Origin: Chondrus crispus
Lineage: Eukaryota; Rhodophyta; Florideophyceae; Gigartinales; Gigartinaceae
Assembly (NCBI RefSeq): GCF_000350225.1
Contig: NW_005179237.1
Coordinates: 9,961-73,960 of the forward strand
Direction: 5' to 3'
Length of the DNA: 64,000 bases
The translations under genes and the position numbers were made by a program. The notes under the pieces are model-generated. The model ran no database searches and was not told the DNA's origin. It saw only the letters and a program-made list of their open reading frames with translations. Below are positions 18,619 through 30,699 of this stretch, piece by piece (the first letter of the stretch is position 1; each line of letters opens with the position of its first letter).

Positions 18619-21600
18619 TTATCCAAGGGACTGATTGGAGCTTCTCGTTTCTGCTGTCGGGAAGTCGAGAGAAATTCTTCCACCGTGGAGAGTGAGTTGT
18701 AGCGGCTGCGATAATGGACTGTTGGTCTTGGTGAGGGGGGCTGATATATTTTGTCTTCCTGGTATCCACATAAAATTGTTCACGTTATGTGTTTCGAAGT
18801 CAAAACGGATAACGTTGACGCCGGCGCGTATAGATTTGTCAATTGAGTTCCTTTGTGTGGATAGAGATGTATACAAGTCTTTGGAGTCAACAGCAATTGT
18901 CAGCTCAACTTGAGCGCCAAGTAGCGCTTTTAGGGAGCGAAAGAGAACCTTTCCTTCATCAATTGCCTCGGAGGCTGCCAAGATCTCTGCGGCACCAATG
19001 GATTTGACTGGGCGTTTCGACTTGTGTGACATCCACGAGAGCGTGTGGAAGATTGAACCACTTCGCAAATCGCCAAGTAATAGGCCTGCTACATATCCAA
19101 GTTGTCCATAGTCACAAGAGCGTGCTGCGTCTGAGAAAACGAGTACAGAGATTCGGTATTCATGTCCGCTGCTCGAGGCAGGAAAGTTAATCGACGTTCC
19201 AAGCTTCTTGAGCTGCCTTAGTTCATTTATTTGGCTCACGAGATCACTGACCTTCAAAGATGGTAGTTTTTGCTGTAGATAGCTTGCTGTGAATGAGCAG
19301 AAGGGTGAAACGGATATTCCCAACCAGCCGATAGAACTGTTGAGAGAGCGGTAGGCTGATATTTCAACAGTATTGAGAGCCTCATCGTGTTGTCGACGCC
19401 TAACGCGAGAGATTGGAAAACCTTCAAGAGACTCTAACTTGTCATCCCCGTTGATCTGGCAGGAATAGTCTTGTAGCTGTGTGATATTGAGGCCACAGAA
19501 TCTGAGGAGACCGGGACCGTGCGCGATCGTCCCAAGCTTGAACTTTTTTATTGAATTGTGTGACGAAGAGATCGACTTCGTGATCAGGGCCCGTCGCCAA
19601 TATGTCATCAACAATTTTGACTACCAGTAGTACCAATTTTCCATCACGCTGCAGATAGAATAGCTGAGGTACGTAAGCGAGCTGGTAAAGGCCTATGGTA
19701 AACAGCAGGTTGTCTGACTGGACTTGCTATTTCGCATTGGCATTAACGAGACCGTAGGCTGCAGTAAGCAACAGCCAGTAGAATGAGCGATTTTTCGATT
19801 CCCTTGGAGGTACAACATAAACATTGCGGTTGGCATCTCCTGTTTGTAGAAATGCACTTTCCACATCCATCTTTGTGATGCGCCATTTTTTTAGAGATGC
19901 CATAGACAATAAAAGTCTAATACCGGTAGGTGGGCATACGCAGCAGTCGGATCTGAGGTCATGTTTGAGACTGTCTTCATTTCCGTGGGGAGCAATTCTG
20001 GCTTCTAGTTTCAATGATTTGTCATCGTTCATCTTGACCTTGTAAATGACATGACTTGATATGACGTTTGCATCAGGAGGAATTTTAGATACATGCACTG
20101 GTTCCACAGTCTTTTTGAAGCTTGTTTTTTCTGCGTTGTATGCATTCACCAGGGCAAATTGCGGAAAGCCTTGTGCTTGGTGACGCATGAAAGATTTGTT
20201 ACCAAAATGATTTAGCATCTCCTGCAGCACGACGGGTTCAATACTGCTCAACTGTGAGCTTTGGGCAGAGACTGTACTGGATGTCGTATTGCTTGTGGAG
20301 AATCTCCATGTTTCATCTGTCATATCCAATACCTCATCATCACCGTCGTCGTATTCTATATTGTGCCTACCGTCCTCGTCGATCGATCTAACAGTGCCAG
20401 AGGAATAGGAATTGTCAAGAGGCCAGAATACATCGACACAGTCTCCTGCTTTCGGCAGTTCCGGTTCACAGTCGCTTGTCGAATACTCGTGATGGAAGGC
20501 TGTCTCGTCATTACTTCCATAATCGCAATCATCAGTATTACGATTTACAGCTGTGCTGTCAATGACGTTTTCCAAATCCATATCGAGTTGATCTATGCTT
20601 TGTTGAATTTGAATGGCAAAAGGGTCGTCTTGAATCGCGAAACGTGTGTCTTTGATTGCAGATGATATCGTCTTCCCATGTGCGCCTGGTACTGTAATTG
20701 TGCGGGAGGAGGGATCATATGATAGCACAACACGCGGAGATGACCATTTGCCTCGTTTTTCGTGTTGTCGTTTGGTATAAATCTCAACCAGATCCCCTAC
20801 TCCTACTTGAGGTTCAGTTAGGGAATTTGATCGGAGTATCTGGTTGAGTTTGCGTTTCGCTTTGACCGTGTCATGAGCATCGATTAAGTCTTTTGAGATG
20901 ACATTAATACCATTCTTATCATCGCATGGCTTTGTAAAGCCTTTTGCTAGTTCAAAGGCAAACAGTACATCAGATCCGTAAAGATCATTTGAAATGCGAA
21001 TGGCACGATAGGCCATTAGTTCTGGTGGCATCAGTGGTTCAGAAGACGCCTTCAGTCGGAGGAATATACTTCTGATAATGCTGTGTTTTGACTCTAACGG
21101 ATTCTTGCTGTGACGTCTCGGTGGCACTGGTCGGAACTTGATGTGGTTCAGCCTGAGATATTCAGCAAACTCGGTCTTATTGAATGCATTGTCACCATGT
21201 ACATAGCTGGGATACCAGAACTGATTAATCCAGGCCGCTTCGAATCCTTCAATAGATGACTTGATTGTGGCATCATTTACCACATACCCAGCAGAGTATC
21301 GGGACCAGGCGTCCATTATGTGAAAAATTCGTAGGCCTTCCAAATGAAAGTGGTCAATGCATACAATATCATTGAAATTGTGGTGAAGGGATGTCAGCGA
21401 TACCTTTCGAGAGGGTTTTGGAAATGAAGTGGCTCTGCATCCATGGCAAGTTTCAACTGTACGGGATAGATATTTTTCAACTTCTTTGCTCCACATTTCA
21501 TTTCGTTCTAGTAGCGTTCGAATGTCTGAGAAGGAGGCATGTCCACAAATGTGTTTGTGAACTTTATCGATGATTCTTTTGACTTCATTCCATGGACGAG

Positions 21601-22045
21601 TATCTGTACTGTGAGCTGATGAAGCACAGAGAGCGTTCAGGGAAGCAGAATGGTACTTCTCCGGTACAGCACGTGAGAAGGTTGCATAGGGGATGTAGCT
21701 ATGCAAATCATGATCCACCATGGAGATGGATTCGGTAGAGGGGCCTTTTCCGGCAAAGACGATTGCATTGGTGCCAACATGCATGATATTGGACTTGCTG
21801 GTGACATTTCGTCCTATCACCCACTGTGAGGACCCTTCTAAGACCAGGTGACGAATCCGGATCAGACTGCCATCATCAGACAATGCCGTGAGCAGAACGG
21901 ATCCGAGAATTCTGCGTTTTGCGCTAGCATGATTTCCGCAACCATACTGCCACAAGCAGCGACCGTTCAAGGATGACGGTATATTGTCAAGCGTGCCGGT
22001 GAAATTTGAGAGGATCTGTTGCTTGAGAATGTGTAGCTCGGTCAA
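18619..22045 (-). other. Pol region of copia-2 (integrase, RT, RNase H)
   Basis: On the minus strand, 22045-19727 contains the protease/pre-integrase part, an HxxxH...CHGC zinc region (HKHICGHASFSDI, TVETCHGCRA) and an integrase core with IVCIDHFHLEG, YVHGDNAFNKTEFAEY and RHSKNPLESKHSIIRSIF. A C-terminal beta-rich segment (VGDLVEIYTKR) and the start of RT (KMDVESAFLQTG) follow. 19636-18619 carries the rest of RT, with the VDDIL catalytic region, and RNase H (SIGAAEILAASEAIDEGK, AVDSKDLYTSL). The order is Ty1/copia. It contributes most of the element's few breaks. Confidence 0.85.
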
Positions 22046-22833
22046 CCCGATCGCAGAGTATGGCGCTCCGTCGTCGACAAGTGGCCCAACGTCTTTTTTT
22101 GGACGGGGTTGGTTACATCTATGGTGGGGATATTTGCCATGTGGAAAGTGACTGTGTTGTTTTCTGATCTGGGGTTGAAGCCAGCACCATCTCTTGATAA
22201 AGTAGATGAAGCAGGGGTATCTGTGCTTCTGGTCTGCGGCTTGAGTGTACCGTCAGGATTATGATCTCCAGACCAGTGTCCGTACTTCTTGCAGGTGCGG
22301 CACTGTGAGCGTGATTTCAAATCAAGGAGCTGTAGAGGTGAGAGCTTACGACGGCCTCGCGGATTGCTACTTCTCCCACGAAAGTGTTCAGTTGTAGCTG
22401 CGTTGGATATAATGAGGTTCGATTGGCTGACGGTTGTATCATGTGGTCGATTGCATTGTCTCAGCACAGACGAGACAGACTGATATGATACTGCTTTCAT
22501 GAATTCGTCATTTGTGGATTGGCTGTTTAGATCCGTGCCAATAGGTGAGGCAGCAGCTAAGACAGATACTCGTTGCGTGTTATCAATTGAAGCATTCGCA
22601 ATCAACATGAGAGCCGTCAGCGATTCAGGTAGCTTTCTGCTTTTTCCAATAGCATTAAACTTTGCCACTTGTGCCGCGAACCTTGATTCAAAGTTTCGTA
22701 TGGACTCGCTTGAGCTGCGTTTAGTGGACAGTAGATCATTGAAGTTTCGAAACACTTCACTGACAACCGATAGAGCATCTCGTTGATACACGGCTTTCAC
22801 GATAGCTTCTGCCGCTTGGTCAGATTGTATCAC
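22042..22833 (-). other. Gag region of copia-2
   Basis: A frame of about 263 residues with helical Gag composition (FNDLLSTKRSSSESIRNFE, MLIANASIDNTQRVSVL) and a C-terminal knuckle CRTCKKYGHWSGDHNPDG (C-x2-C-x4-H, with the fourth ligand not of the usual kind). The 250 bp between this frame and the 5' LTR hold the leader and probably the Gag N-terminus. Confidence 0.75.
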
Positions 22834-23084
22834 GTTGTCATCAATTCCTGTGCAAAGATCGGCTGCACGTCCATAGAGCTGTGACTTGAGGCAGGTGCCT
22901 CGTAGTTCCTTCGGGATTTTGTGCGAATTATGGTCATTGAGCTTGTCATGAAACGCACCCCAAAGTTTGACGGCTTCAGAGTAGTGTTGTTGGTCACCTC
23001 GGCCGTCCGTCCATGGGACCGACTTTATTCCTAGGAGAACTTTGGCCGGGTCGGAACATTGGAACTGTGGGCTGGGCCCATAAC

Positions 23085-23443
23085 TAAGAGTACGCTGATT
23101 TGGGAGCAGGGGGCAATCAGGTTACTGTATCTTTGTGGGATCAGAGTAGGGAGCGGGCGAAGGAAGTGAACAGTAGCAAAACAATGATTTACGTGGTATC
23201 GTGCGTATCTTCCTTGTCGTCTTTTTCTGTTGCAGCTGTGTGGACGTGTGCTTTATACTGATGATGTGTTGGCAAGTTGTGTTAGAATATGTCGTGCACA
23301 AGAGTACGTGATATGTTGTGATGAGCACTGAGGTTGCATTTGATAATCGTTGCATTTGAATAAAAGTGTTTGAATGAAGGGACGTGAGAGGCATGTCCGT
23401 TGGAGTGAGGGGTCGTGAGATATCCGAATTCAAAATTATCATA
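23085..23443 (-). repeat. 5' LTR of copia-2
   Basis: Near-identical to 18243-18601. The primer site on its inner side (plus strand gctgggcccataac, 23070-23083) matches the anticodon arm of initiator tRNA-Met. Confidence 0.88.
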
Positions 23444-23490
23444 AAGACAGGCAGCAACGCAGGCGAGGGTGAAATTCGGAATCGCGAATC

Positions 23491-24282
23491 GTGCGCGACG
23501 CAAGTCGACCAGCACGGAATACCGCCCCTGCCAGCAACAACACAAGTCAGGAAGGATACACTCAGTACTGGCGCTGCATCACTCTAACGAACAGCCGCCA
23601 GTCAGGACTCCGTAACCTTTTTGTTGGATACGAAGGCACAGAAGATCTTACCGGAGACAGCCTCAAGTCAATGATACAAGAAGACTTAACACCTGTGGAC
23701 TTTGCCCACCCAGACATTGTTGTCAATCCAGAGATCTACAAACGCCTGAAGCGTTTTTTGGAATCGCGAGGAATCCAGTGTGCAATCAGAGGCCCATCAG
23801 GACGCTACGTACCTCGGAGAATTATTGTCAACCTTTTCTTGGACTGCGACGAGCACGAATGCCGCAGAGCTCTTAGCATTTATGATGCAGAAAAAAGGGG
23901 AGAAGATGTTATTCTGTCCCCTCGATCAGCAAGCCAAGAGGGTAATGATAAACCGTCTCCATTTCATGGAACCCGCGACAACAATAGAGACCAAAGATAT
24001 TGGAAAGAGGGATACAAAGCCAAACTTTCAAAAGTCTTCGCGGCCAACTTCCACAATAGTTCAGATAAGTTTTCCGGTTCACTCGAAGAAAATTGGCCTC
24101 GTTTTCTTGCCACATTTTTGCAAGTTTGTAGTGAGGCAGGTGTGAAACCGACTGACAAGGTCATTTTTTTACGTCATGTCTTAAGAGGGGAAGCTCTTGA
24201 CTTTTACTACAATCAGGTTGTAGACAGGCAAGCAAACTGGGGAACCGCCATTCAGCAGATGAACGAAGTATACCCTTCTGAG
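23491..24282 (+). other. Gag N-terminal part of copia-3
   Basis: Gag composition with a retrotransposon-Gag core: KFSGSLEENWPRFLATFLQV, PTDKVIFLRHVLRGEALDFY and WGTAIQQMNEVYPSE. The frame meets the gypsy element at the CTGAG target site and gag-like coding continues on the far side after 43761, which ties the two flanks to one element. The first frame segment begins 47 bp after the copia-2 insertion, so the true start may lie elsewhere. Confidence 0.75.
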
Positions 24283-24577
24283 TGTGGCATAACGGCGGTT
24301 CACGTTTAGATTTAGATTAGATCAATACGAGCCACACACGCGCACACGTGTACCCACACGTGTACGGGGCGCGCAAGTGGTCACACATACGCGTGTGATA
24401 CACGTGTACGAGGCGCGCATACCCACGAGCACACGTGTACCACACGTGTACTGTCAGCACGGGACGGCCCGCCCTGACTACAGTAGCGCTACAGTACAGT
24501 CGGTACTGTACTGTAGAATGTTAGGATTGATTGTATATTAAATAACGGAGCAGACCGGCGGCGGTGAGGGGGACAAG
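24283..24577 (+). repeat. 5' LTR of gypsy-4, first part
   Basis: Matches the start of the 3' LTR at 43106. Contains several acacgtgta motifs and a 12-bp-arm palindrome CTACAGTACAGT/ACTGTACTGTAG at 24489-24516. Interrupted after ACAAG by element 5. Confidence 0.92.
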
Positions 24578-25072
24578 TGTAGAAGTATGACAATTCCGTT
24601 CTCGGACGCTCTACAGTTGCTAGAGTGGCCTAATTTACAGGTACCATACGTTGTGTAGTGAACACGTGCAAGCTGCAGTGACCGCACACGTGTTCTAGTT
24701 TACAGGTCCGTGTACACGTGGTGCCAGGGGCACAGTGACACACGTGTACACGGGAGGTGTCTCTTACAGTAGTTATGATAGCTACTGTACAGTAGTCGTA
24801 CAGTAGCTTGAGACCCGAGGGAGGCAGACGTACTAGAGAGGAACTGCCTCCCTCCCGGAGAATAAACCAGCGACCCCATCCCCTCTGAGCTAGCCCCCAA
24901 CTTCCTAATTAGGACTCACCTCCTGTCTTCAGGGGTAGCATCTCCCTTCGTCCGTTTCGGTCTCGCACAAGCCACCCTCCTAGTGAGGTTGCTGGCGTTG
25001 TAATTTACCGCTACCGTGGACACCCCCTCCGTGACGGATTAACACCGAACCGGAAGGATCCATATTATTACA
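24578..25072 (+). repeat. 5' LTR of element 5
   Basis: 495 bp, TGTAGAAGTATG to TATTATTACA. Contains G-box motifs (cacgtgttctag, gtacacgtggtg, cacgtgtacacg), the perfect palindrome CTACTGTACAGTAG near 24782, and a candidate polyadenylation motif aataaa near 24861. Confidence 0.93.
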
Positions 25073-25124
25073 ACTGGTCTCCCGACCTAGAAAGCTTCTA
25101 GGAATTCACGAGATCCGATTCGGA

Positions 25125-27698
25125 ATGGAGATTGAAGACGGTTGCAAATTGAAAGACAACATCCTGCAAAGGTCGAGGCCACCAGGCTCAACAGAGCACG
25201 CTCCATGCTTCCCTTGCAGAGTTCCCGTGCTAGGAACGTCATCCCGTTCGGAAATGCGCAGCCTCCCGACGAAGGCCCGCACGGCTTACAGTGAGAAGTT
25301 GACCTGCAAAAGGACGAGATCGCAGACGTGTGCGACGTCCGCCCCTTCGCTGGAAGGGGAGCTCCTCAAAAGACGCCAACACGACCAAACTGGAGCAAAG
25401 CCGGTTACAGTGGTGGCCGATTGCCCAGAAGGGATCAGGCAGCTCAGAGGCGCCGCGAAGATCCCAGCCACACCGGGCCACCGCGGCCAAAGGTCCATAT
25501 TGGAGAAATGTTTAACGTCCGAGTTGGACCGCCGGGTAACGGCCGCCGTGGAGGCGCAATTGACAAGCACGCTCCGAAAGATCGTTGAGGATCACAGCCG
25601 GACCCTCGTAAGGAGCGCCGTGGACGAAGTAGTCGGACGCGGCCCCTTTTGGGACACGATCACTTCAGCCGTGGCGGACCTTACCCGGGCAGAGGTGCGC
25701 GCTCGAGCGCCGCAGCCAGAGCGACTGCCTCTGGCGACAACGGACGTACTACCGCCGTCGCTGACGCGTGGGAACGCGCGGCCGCAGTACCCTCATATGG
25801 GACGTGAGACCCCGTGGGGTGGAGAAGAGCGCGATGGCCGACTTCAAGCCCAAGAGATGGGACAGCTACCCACGTTTCCGCCCGGGGCCGGTCGCGTAGT
25901 GCTGCCGACGCAGAAGTACCGGAGAAAGGTCGAGGGCAAGGGATACGAGACCGACGGATCGGAAGCTAGTGACTCCACGAGGGACGAAACAGACTCCTCG
26001 GAGGACGATTTTGAAGTCGACGTGAGGCATGTGCGTCGGATTCGCCCCCTAAACGACCTCTTTAAAAAGGTCATGGATTACCGCCGATATCGGCTGCACA
26101 ACCGTTCGGGACGATACAACGCCAAGGTTGCCAGCACGGTTTCGAGGGCCGGAAAGCGGATGGCCCTACAGATGAAGGGCGTGAACTTCAGTGGAGACGA
26201 CCCGATTGCGGTGCTAAATTTCCTCTCCAGGTTTACGGCGGCGTGCAACCAGAACGGCGTGCATGAGGGAGCGGCCGTCTGGTGCTTCCAGTTCTTCATG
26301 ACTGGCACGGCCTTGGCAAAGGTACAGTCCCGTATTGTGGGAGAATCCGGGGTGGTCGATGCCCGCAGGGACGAAATGTTATCGTCGTACCCCGAGGCCG
26401 TAAACTACCTACTTAGGACGTTCGCGACAAACGAGGTCATTGCCGAGGCCTACGCTGAGGTGACGGGCTTTATACAAAGTCCTAGGATGACCGAAACGGA
26501 GTACGGAGACTGTCTCTGGAAGAAAACACTCCGTTGCGGAAATGTCTTCTCCGATAATCGGCTCAAGTCGCTCTTTGTGGAAGGGCTCCTTCCGGCCATC
26601 CGTACTCAGGTGCGTCACCATCTTACGACGCACCCCCGCGTAACCTTTACAGAGCTAGAGCAGTACGCTGAGGGCGTCGGGATCGCCCACAGGGGTGGAA
26701 AAAACTATCCGGCGGTCACGAGAAGCCGGTACCACCTTCGACCCCGAACGGGACGTCCGCATAGTAGTTTGCTCATTTCAGATGAATCGCCCGAAACGTG
26801 TCCTGTCAAGGAGGCCAACGGTGTTTGTGACTCTCCTTTCGGTATGACCGCGGAAGCGGCGGCTGTGCAGTCGCCTCTAGGGAACCACACCATGGATACC
26901 ACAGCCTGCTTAGGGACGAAAACCCCCAGGGACGTAGGGAGTACGCCGCAGGAGTCTAAGACGTCCCTATGGGAAGAGGAGTACCGGAACGGGGAGTGGC
27001 CCTGGCGCGACCCCAGAGGGGATGTCGGCTTTCGAAGCCCGCACTCGAGGTTAGATCCATCGCACAGAGTCGACCGTTGTCGGATATGCCTTTCCGTGTA
27101 CCGGCCGTGCTGTCACGGACTCTCCAAGGAGGATCGAGTCTGGATGCTCGCCCTTAGGGAGCGGAACTTCAAGGCGAAGGGGTATGCGTCCGCTACAGTC
27201 CATAGCGAAAGCCATAGGAAACGGCGGACCAGAAGATCCCGTAAGGGCAAGAAGGTCCCTACCGATTCGGAGTCCGAAAAAGTACCCTCGACGGAAGAAA
27301 GAATTAATGCCAGCGAGGTGGTGGTGGCGGCGCCCGAAAAGGACCAAAGCCAGGCCAACGGAGAAGACCCTAAGGGAAAGAGGGGGACTCTTCCCTGCGG
27401 GGCTTGTGACGAGCCGCCCGGAGGCGCTCCCGAAGACAACCGTTTGGGACGAAATCGCGAGACCGGTAAACGTATATCAAGGTCCTCTCAAGGAAAAAGG
27501 GCCGAAAAGAAGAGAGGAAAGTCAAGCCCGGGGCCCACTGGTGGGAAACTGTCCCGCTCGGGTCGACGGAGAAGTTCTTCCAACGACGAGACCGCCTGCC
27601 CTTTATGCCTCTCTCCGAGCCGGCCTTGCTGTCCCGATTTAACGGAAGACCTACGAGTTCGGTTACTTTCTCACCGAGAACGCAATTCCTTTCGATAG
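25125..27698 (+). CDS. Gag protein of element 5
   Basis: 857-residue frame beginning 52 bp after the LTR. Residues about 310-540 form a retrotransposon-Gag capsid-like core (VMDYRRYRLHNRSGRYNAKV, ISGDDPIAVLNFLSRF-like, YGDCLWKKTLRCGNVFSDN, TFTELEQYAEGVG), related to the gypsy-4 Gag core (VADYRMYRLDNTSR, FADRLETAAFRCTAVFSEQ). In place of one CCHC knuckle there are two copies of a Cys module: CRICLSVYRPCC at residue 652 and CPLCLSPSRPCC at residue 825. Each is followed by a similar helix ending in RERN. Between them is a Lys/Arg/Ser-rich linker. It looks whole. Confidence 0.85.
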   Translation: MEIEDGCKLKDNILQRSRPPGSTEHAPCFPCRVPVLGTSSRSEMRSLPTKARTAYSEKLTCKRTRSQTCATSAPSLEGELLKRRQHDQTGAKPVTVVADCPEGIRQLRGAAKIPATPGHRGQRSILEKCLTSELDRRVTAAVEAQLTSTLRKIVEDHSRTLVRSAVDEVVGRGPFWDTITSAVADLTRAEVRARAPQPERLPLATTDVLPPSLTRGNARPQYPHMGRETPWGGEERDGRLQAQEMGQLPTFPPGAGRVVLPTQKYRRKVEGKGYETDGSEASDSTRDETDSSEDDFEVDVRHVRRIRPLNDLFKKVMDYRRYRLHNRSGRYNAKVASTVSRAGKRMALQMKGVNFSGDDPIAVLNFLSRFTAACNQNGVHEGAAVWCFQFFMTGTALAKVQSRIVGESGVVDARRDEMLSSYPEAVNYLLRTFATNEVIAEAYAEVTGFIQSPRMTETEYGDCLWKKTLRCGNVFSDNRLKSLFVEGLLPAIRTQVRHHLTTHPRVTFTELEQYAEGVGIAHRGGKNYPAVTRSRYHLRPRTGRPHSSLLISDESPETCPVKEANGVCDSPFGMTAEAAAVQSPLGNHTMDTTACLGTKTPRDVGSTPQESKTSLWEEEYRNGEWPWRDPRGDVGFRSPHSRLDPSHRVDRCRICLSVYRPCCHGLSKEDRVWMLALRERNFKAKGYASATVHSESHRKRRTRRSRKGKKVPTDSESEKVPSTEERINASEVVVAAPEKDQSQANGEDPKGKRGTLPCGACDEPPGGAPEDNRLGRNRETGKRISRSSQGKRAEKKRGKSSPGPTGGKLSRSGRRRSSSNDETACPLCLSPSRPCCPDLTEDLRVRLLSHRERNSFR

Positions 27699-27699
27699 G

Positions 27700-30699
27700 A
27701 CATTGCGCGTCTGGTCCGGGAATTAGAAGCGTTAAACAGCCGCAAGGATGTCGCTGGACCCGCAAGGGAAGAAGAAAAGCCGAGGCCGGACCACACTGTA
27801 GAGGTTTGTCTCATCCCTCGAGACAGGTCTTTGCCGAGACTAAATGAACGAAAGCGGTCCACACCCGTCGGGGCGAGATCGGAACCACAGCCCCGAGGAC
27901 GTCTTGACACACGGCACTCGAAGCCCCATACGGGACACAAAGGCTCGACCCTTTCAGGGGGTTGGAGACGAACCCCCAACTGGGAAAAATACGAGCCCAC
28001 AAAGGGTACCCCTCGTGTGCCTCGAATTCGTCACGGACGGCAACGCCCCCACGCCCCCTCGAATTTACAAGTGAGGGGGCGCCACCAAAAGTTGGTCCGT
28101 TATGGGCAGGGTTGCTTGACCGCACAGACCGAACTGCAAAGGGAACCTAGGAAAGGACAGTCCGAAAAGGTCCTTTTAATAGGGGGTATGCCCCGCCAAC
28201 CGCAGTTCACTCCCAAGTTTCCGAGATCGGACAAGCCCAAAAAGGCGAACAGACCACAACGGACGTTTAAGAAAACCCCGAAAAAGAACAGGGCACGAGG
28301 CCGGACTCGGAATATTCTTAAGTCCCGAACGGGTGAAACTTTCAAGGTCGACGGAGCGTTGGAGAAGCGACCGCACCTCTGTCGTTGGCGGTCAACTAAT
28401 CCCGTACGCGTCGCGGTTGCCGAAACGTTACCTGCGAAAGGACAGAAGAAACCCAGAAGGGATTTTATTACAGTTCCCCCAGGGTATGTAGTCCTCCTGG
28501 TAGACTGTACTACCCGTCTCGGAAAAATACCGGCGTCCTTTTAAAAAGGATAAGTGGTCGACCCCTGGTGGTGGACGGCAGTCAAGTGGGAATCTGTCGA
28601 AAGGGGGAGAGGAACCCCAAAGGGGCGAGCTCGTATAACTGACGATTTCCCGTACCGCCCGGGTCGGTCGTCCCAGGCGGGTTCCGAGATGAAGGACGTG
28701 GAGTCGAGCGGCGGACTTGTAGGCGGTAGGGAGGCCGTCGCGTCCGTATTTATAGCCACCGTTCGCGGAATTCGTCCCGGCAGCGGAGGGGCGCCCCAGT
28801 GGGTTTCGCCCTGAATTACGTCCGTGGAGGTACTGTGCGCACTTGTCGGCCTGAAAGGCGTTGCTCCGTAGCCCACGCCCCTTCGGCGGCGGGCCTGCCT
28901 CCTAATCCTTGCGCGGGAGGGAGTCGTCCGATGGCGGAGAATAACGCAAGGGGCGGGAGAAGCGACACGACCACAGGACGGGCGGACGCGAGAGAGGTCA
29001 CCTGCTCCCCTCTGTCACACGGGAATGTGCCGGCCTTCCTCAAAGGACAGAAGCAGCGACGACTCCCGAAAGGGCACAGAAGGCTTGACGGGAATAGACC
29101 GTGTGTCCGAGTTCGGAGGAGTACCGCCAGGTCGAATGCCGCCGTGCAGAGGCGTCGCGGAGGCGAACCGACGCCTAATCACGACCCGAAGGGAGTTCAC
29201 ACCGGGCCGGCTTGGGCCAGTTTCGCAATGGCTCCGTGGCGTCGGTTACGTCCGTACAACGGCCGCTTGAAGGAGGCTAACAGGCGCGGGCCACGAACAT
29301 AATGGCCGCCCCGAGGACGTGGCGCACTCAAAGAAGAGGGGTATGGCTTCCGAATTTTAAAGTGAGATTCGGAACTGTGCAGGAGCCCAAATAAGCCAGC
29401 CAACCCGCTTGGGATATACCTGTAAACCCTGTCGGGAGAACGGCGAAAGACCGACAAGACGGACAATTAGGGCCGAGAAAGACCCGTCTGGGATTGCATG
29501 TCCCCACGGCCGGAGCCCCCAGGGAAAACCCAATCGAGACCACGTTGGGAAGGTCCCCATGACAAGAGAAGACCCCTCTGGGAAAACTAATTGAGACCCG
29601 GTCGGGACGGCGCCGAAGACTAGAGCAGCAGAAGGGGAAAGGATGCGAGCAAGCTGACGCAGCGGTCATCCCAAGGAGGGCGACAAGCTCCAAATTCCGC
29701 CTCCGAAGGTCGCGTCAGAGGCAAGCTGGTGGGCGAGAGTGGAGCACGCTACATGAAAAATCGACCAAAAATGGTAATGCCCAATGGGAACGCCCAAAAG
29801 GAAATTGGTGGCGGTTCAAGGAGGCGGTTTGAGGCACAACGATTTTAGGGAATGTCCAATGGCAGCTCGTTAATTTACAAGGACAAGCCTCGAAGACGAG
29901 AAAACCAGGCACGTTTTACTGGCAAAAAGGCCGATTTTTATGGCAAAGGAAAAACCCGATCGGGAAGTCACTAGCCTAACGAAGGCGAAGTCCCGACCCC
30001 ACATGGATATTAGTAACGCACGAACGACCCATCATGGACGCAGCCACGACGATTGCCGCTCGAAGAAACCCTGTACGGGAGAGCGCAGGCACCGGGCGTC
30101 GCCGAACAGTACGAAGGAAGGCAACCCCGATGACGGACGAACCCCATTGCGGAAGACCATGAATACGTCCGGCACCCTCGCGCCGCACTGCACTCCGTGC
30201 ACGGCCCGCCGCTGCAGCCTCGCCGCCCGCGCCCGCGCTGCCGCCCGTGGCATTCGGAAGGCCCAATTGGGAAAAATGCGCTCACCACCACGCCTCCCGA
30301 CGAAGGGTCTCCCTCAGCTCATCTCCGCTGCACGCGCTGTATGCGCCCAAGCGTACAGTATGCCGCAGTTGCGACACGACGGTCGCAAATTGCGGCGCGT
30401 GCCGCCGCCCGCACAGGGGGTACCAAGACCGATTCGGAAAATCTGGGAAAATTATAGGGCGACACGTGGATGCTACTGCAGTGGCACCGTGCGCCAAAGG
30501 CTGGCAAAGACCGATTCGGAAAATCTGCGAAAATATTGCGCACGCACTACACGTGGATGCTACTCTCGTGGCACTGCGCACGCAGGGGGCGCACACGCGT
30601 TTCGGAAGTGAAATTTAGCTGCCTCGTGGCCACATCGCCACGTGTGTTAACGGACACACAGTGCCCCCCGGGGCGTGGCGCAGTCCAAGAAGAGGGGAA
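27700..30699 (+). other. Non-coding 3' region of element 5 with internal repeats
   Basis: No pol domain found in any frame. Frames such as 27831-28544 (237 aa, Arg/Lys/Pro-rich) lack recognisable domains. Near the end, 30425-30600 holds two units of about 80 bp sharing accgattcggaaaatctg and cacgtggatgctact. Purine-rich aagaagaggggaa precedes the 3' LTR as polypurine tract. Confidence 0.7.

Larger units (their letters stand above)
18243..23443 (-). mobile_element. Copia-2: copia LTR element on the minus strand, inserted in copia-3
   Basis: Two 359-bp LTRs (18243-18601 and 23085-23443) differ at about three sites (about 99% identity), so the insertion is young. The flanks aagat (18238-18242) and aagac (23444-23448) are a one-mismatch target duplication. 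Reading the minus strand, the 5' LTR is followed by gttatgggcccagc, the half-tRNA initiator-Met primer site. A purine run (gaaagggaattag) precedes the 3' LTR. The coding region is in copia order with about three breaks. Confidence 0.9.

Noticed and set aside
23066-23085. tRNA-Met-like sequence (gctgggcccataac)
   Set aside because: Only the anticodon arm is present and it lies next to the copia-2 LTR, so it is the primer-binding site and not a tRNA gene.
24300-24440. Telomeric or subtelomeric simple repeat
   Set aside because: The ACACGTG-rich sequence is inside both LTRs of gypsy-4, not a terminal array.
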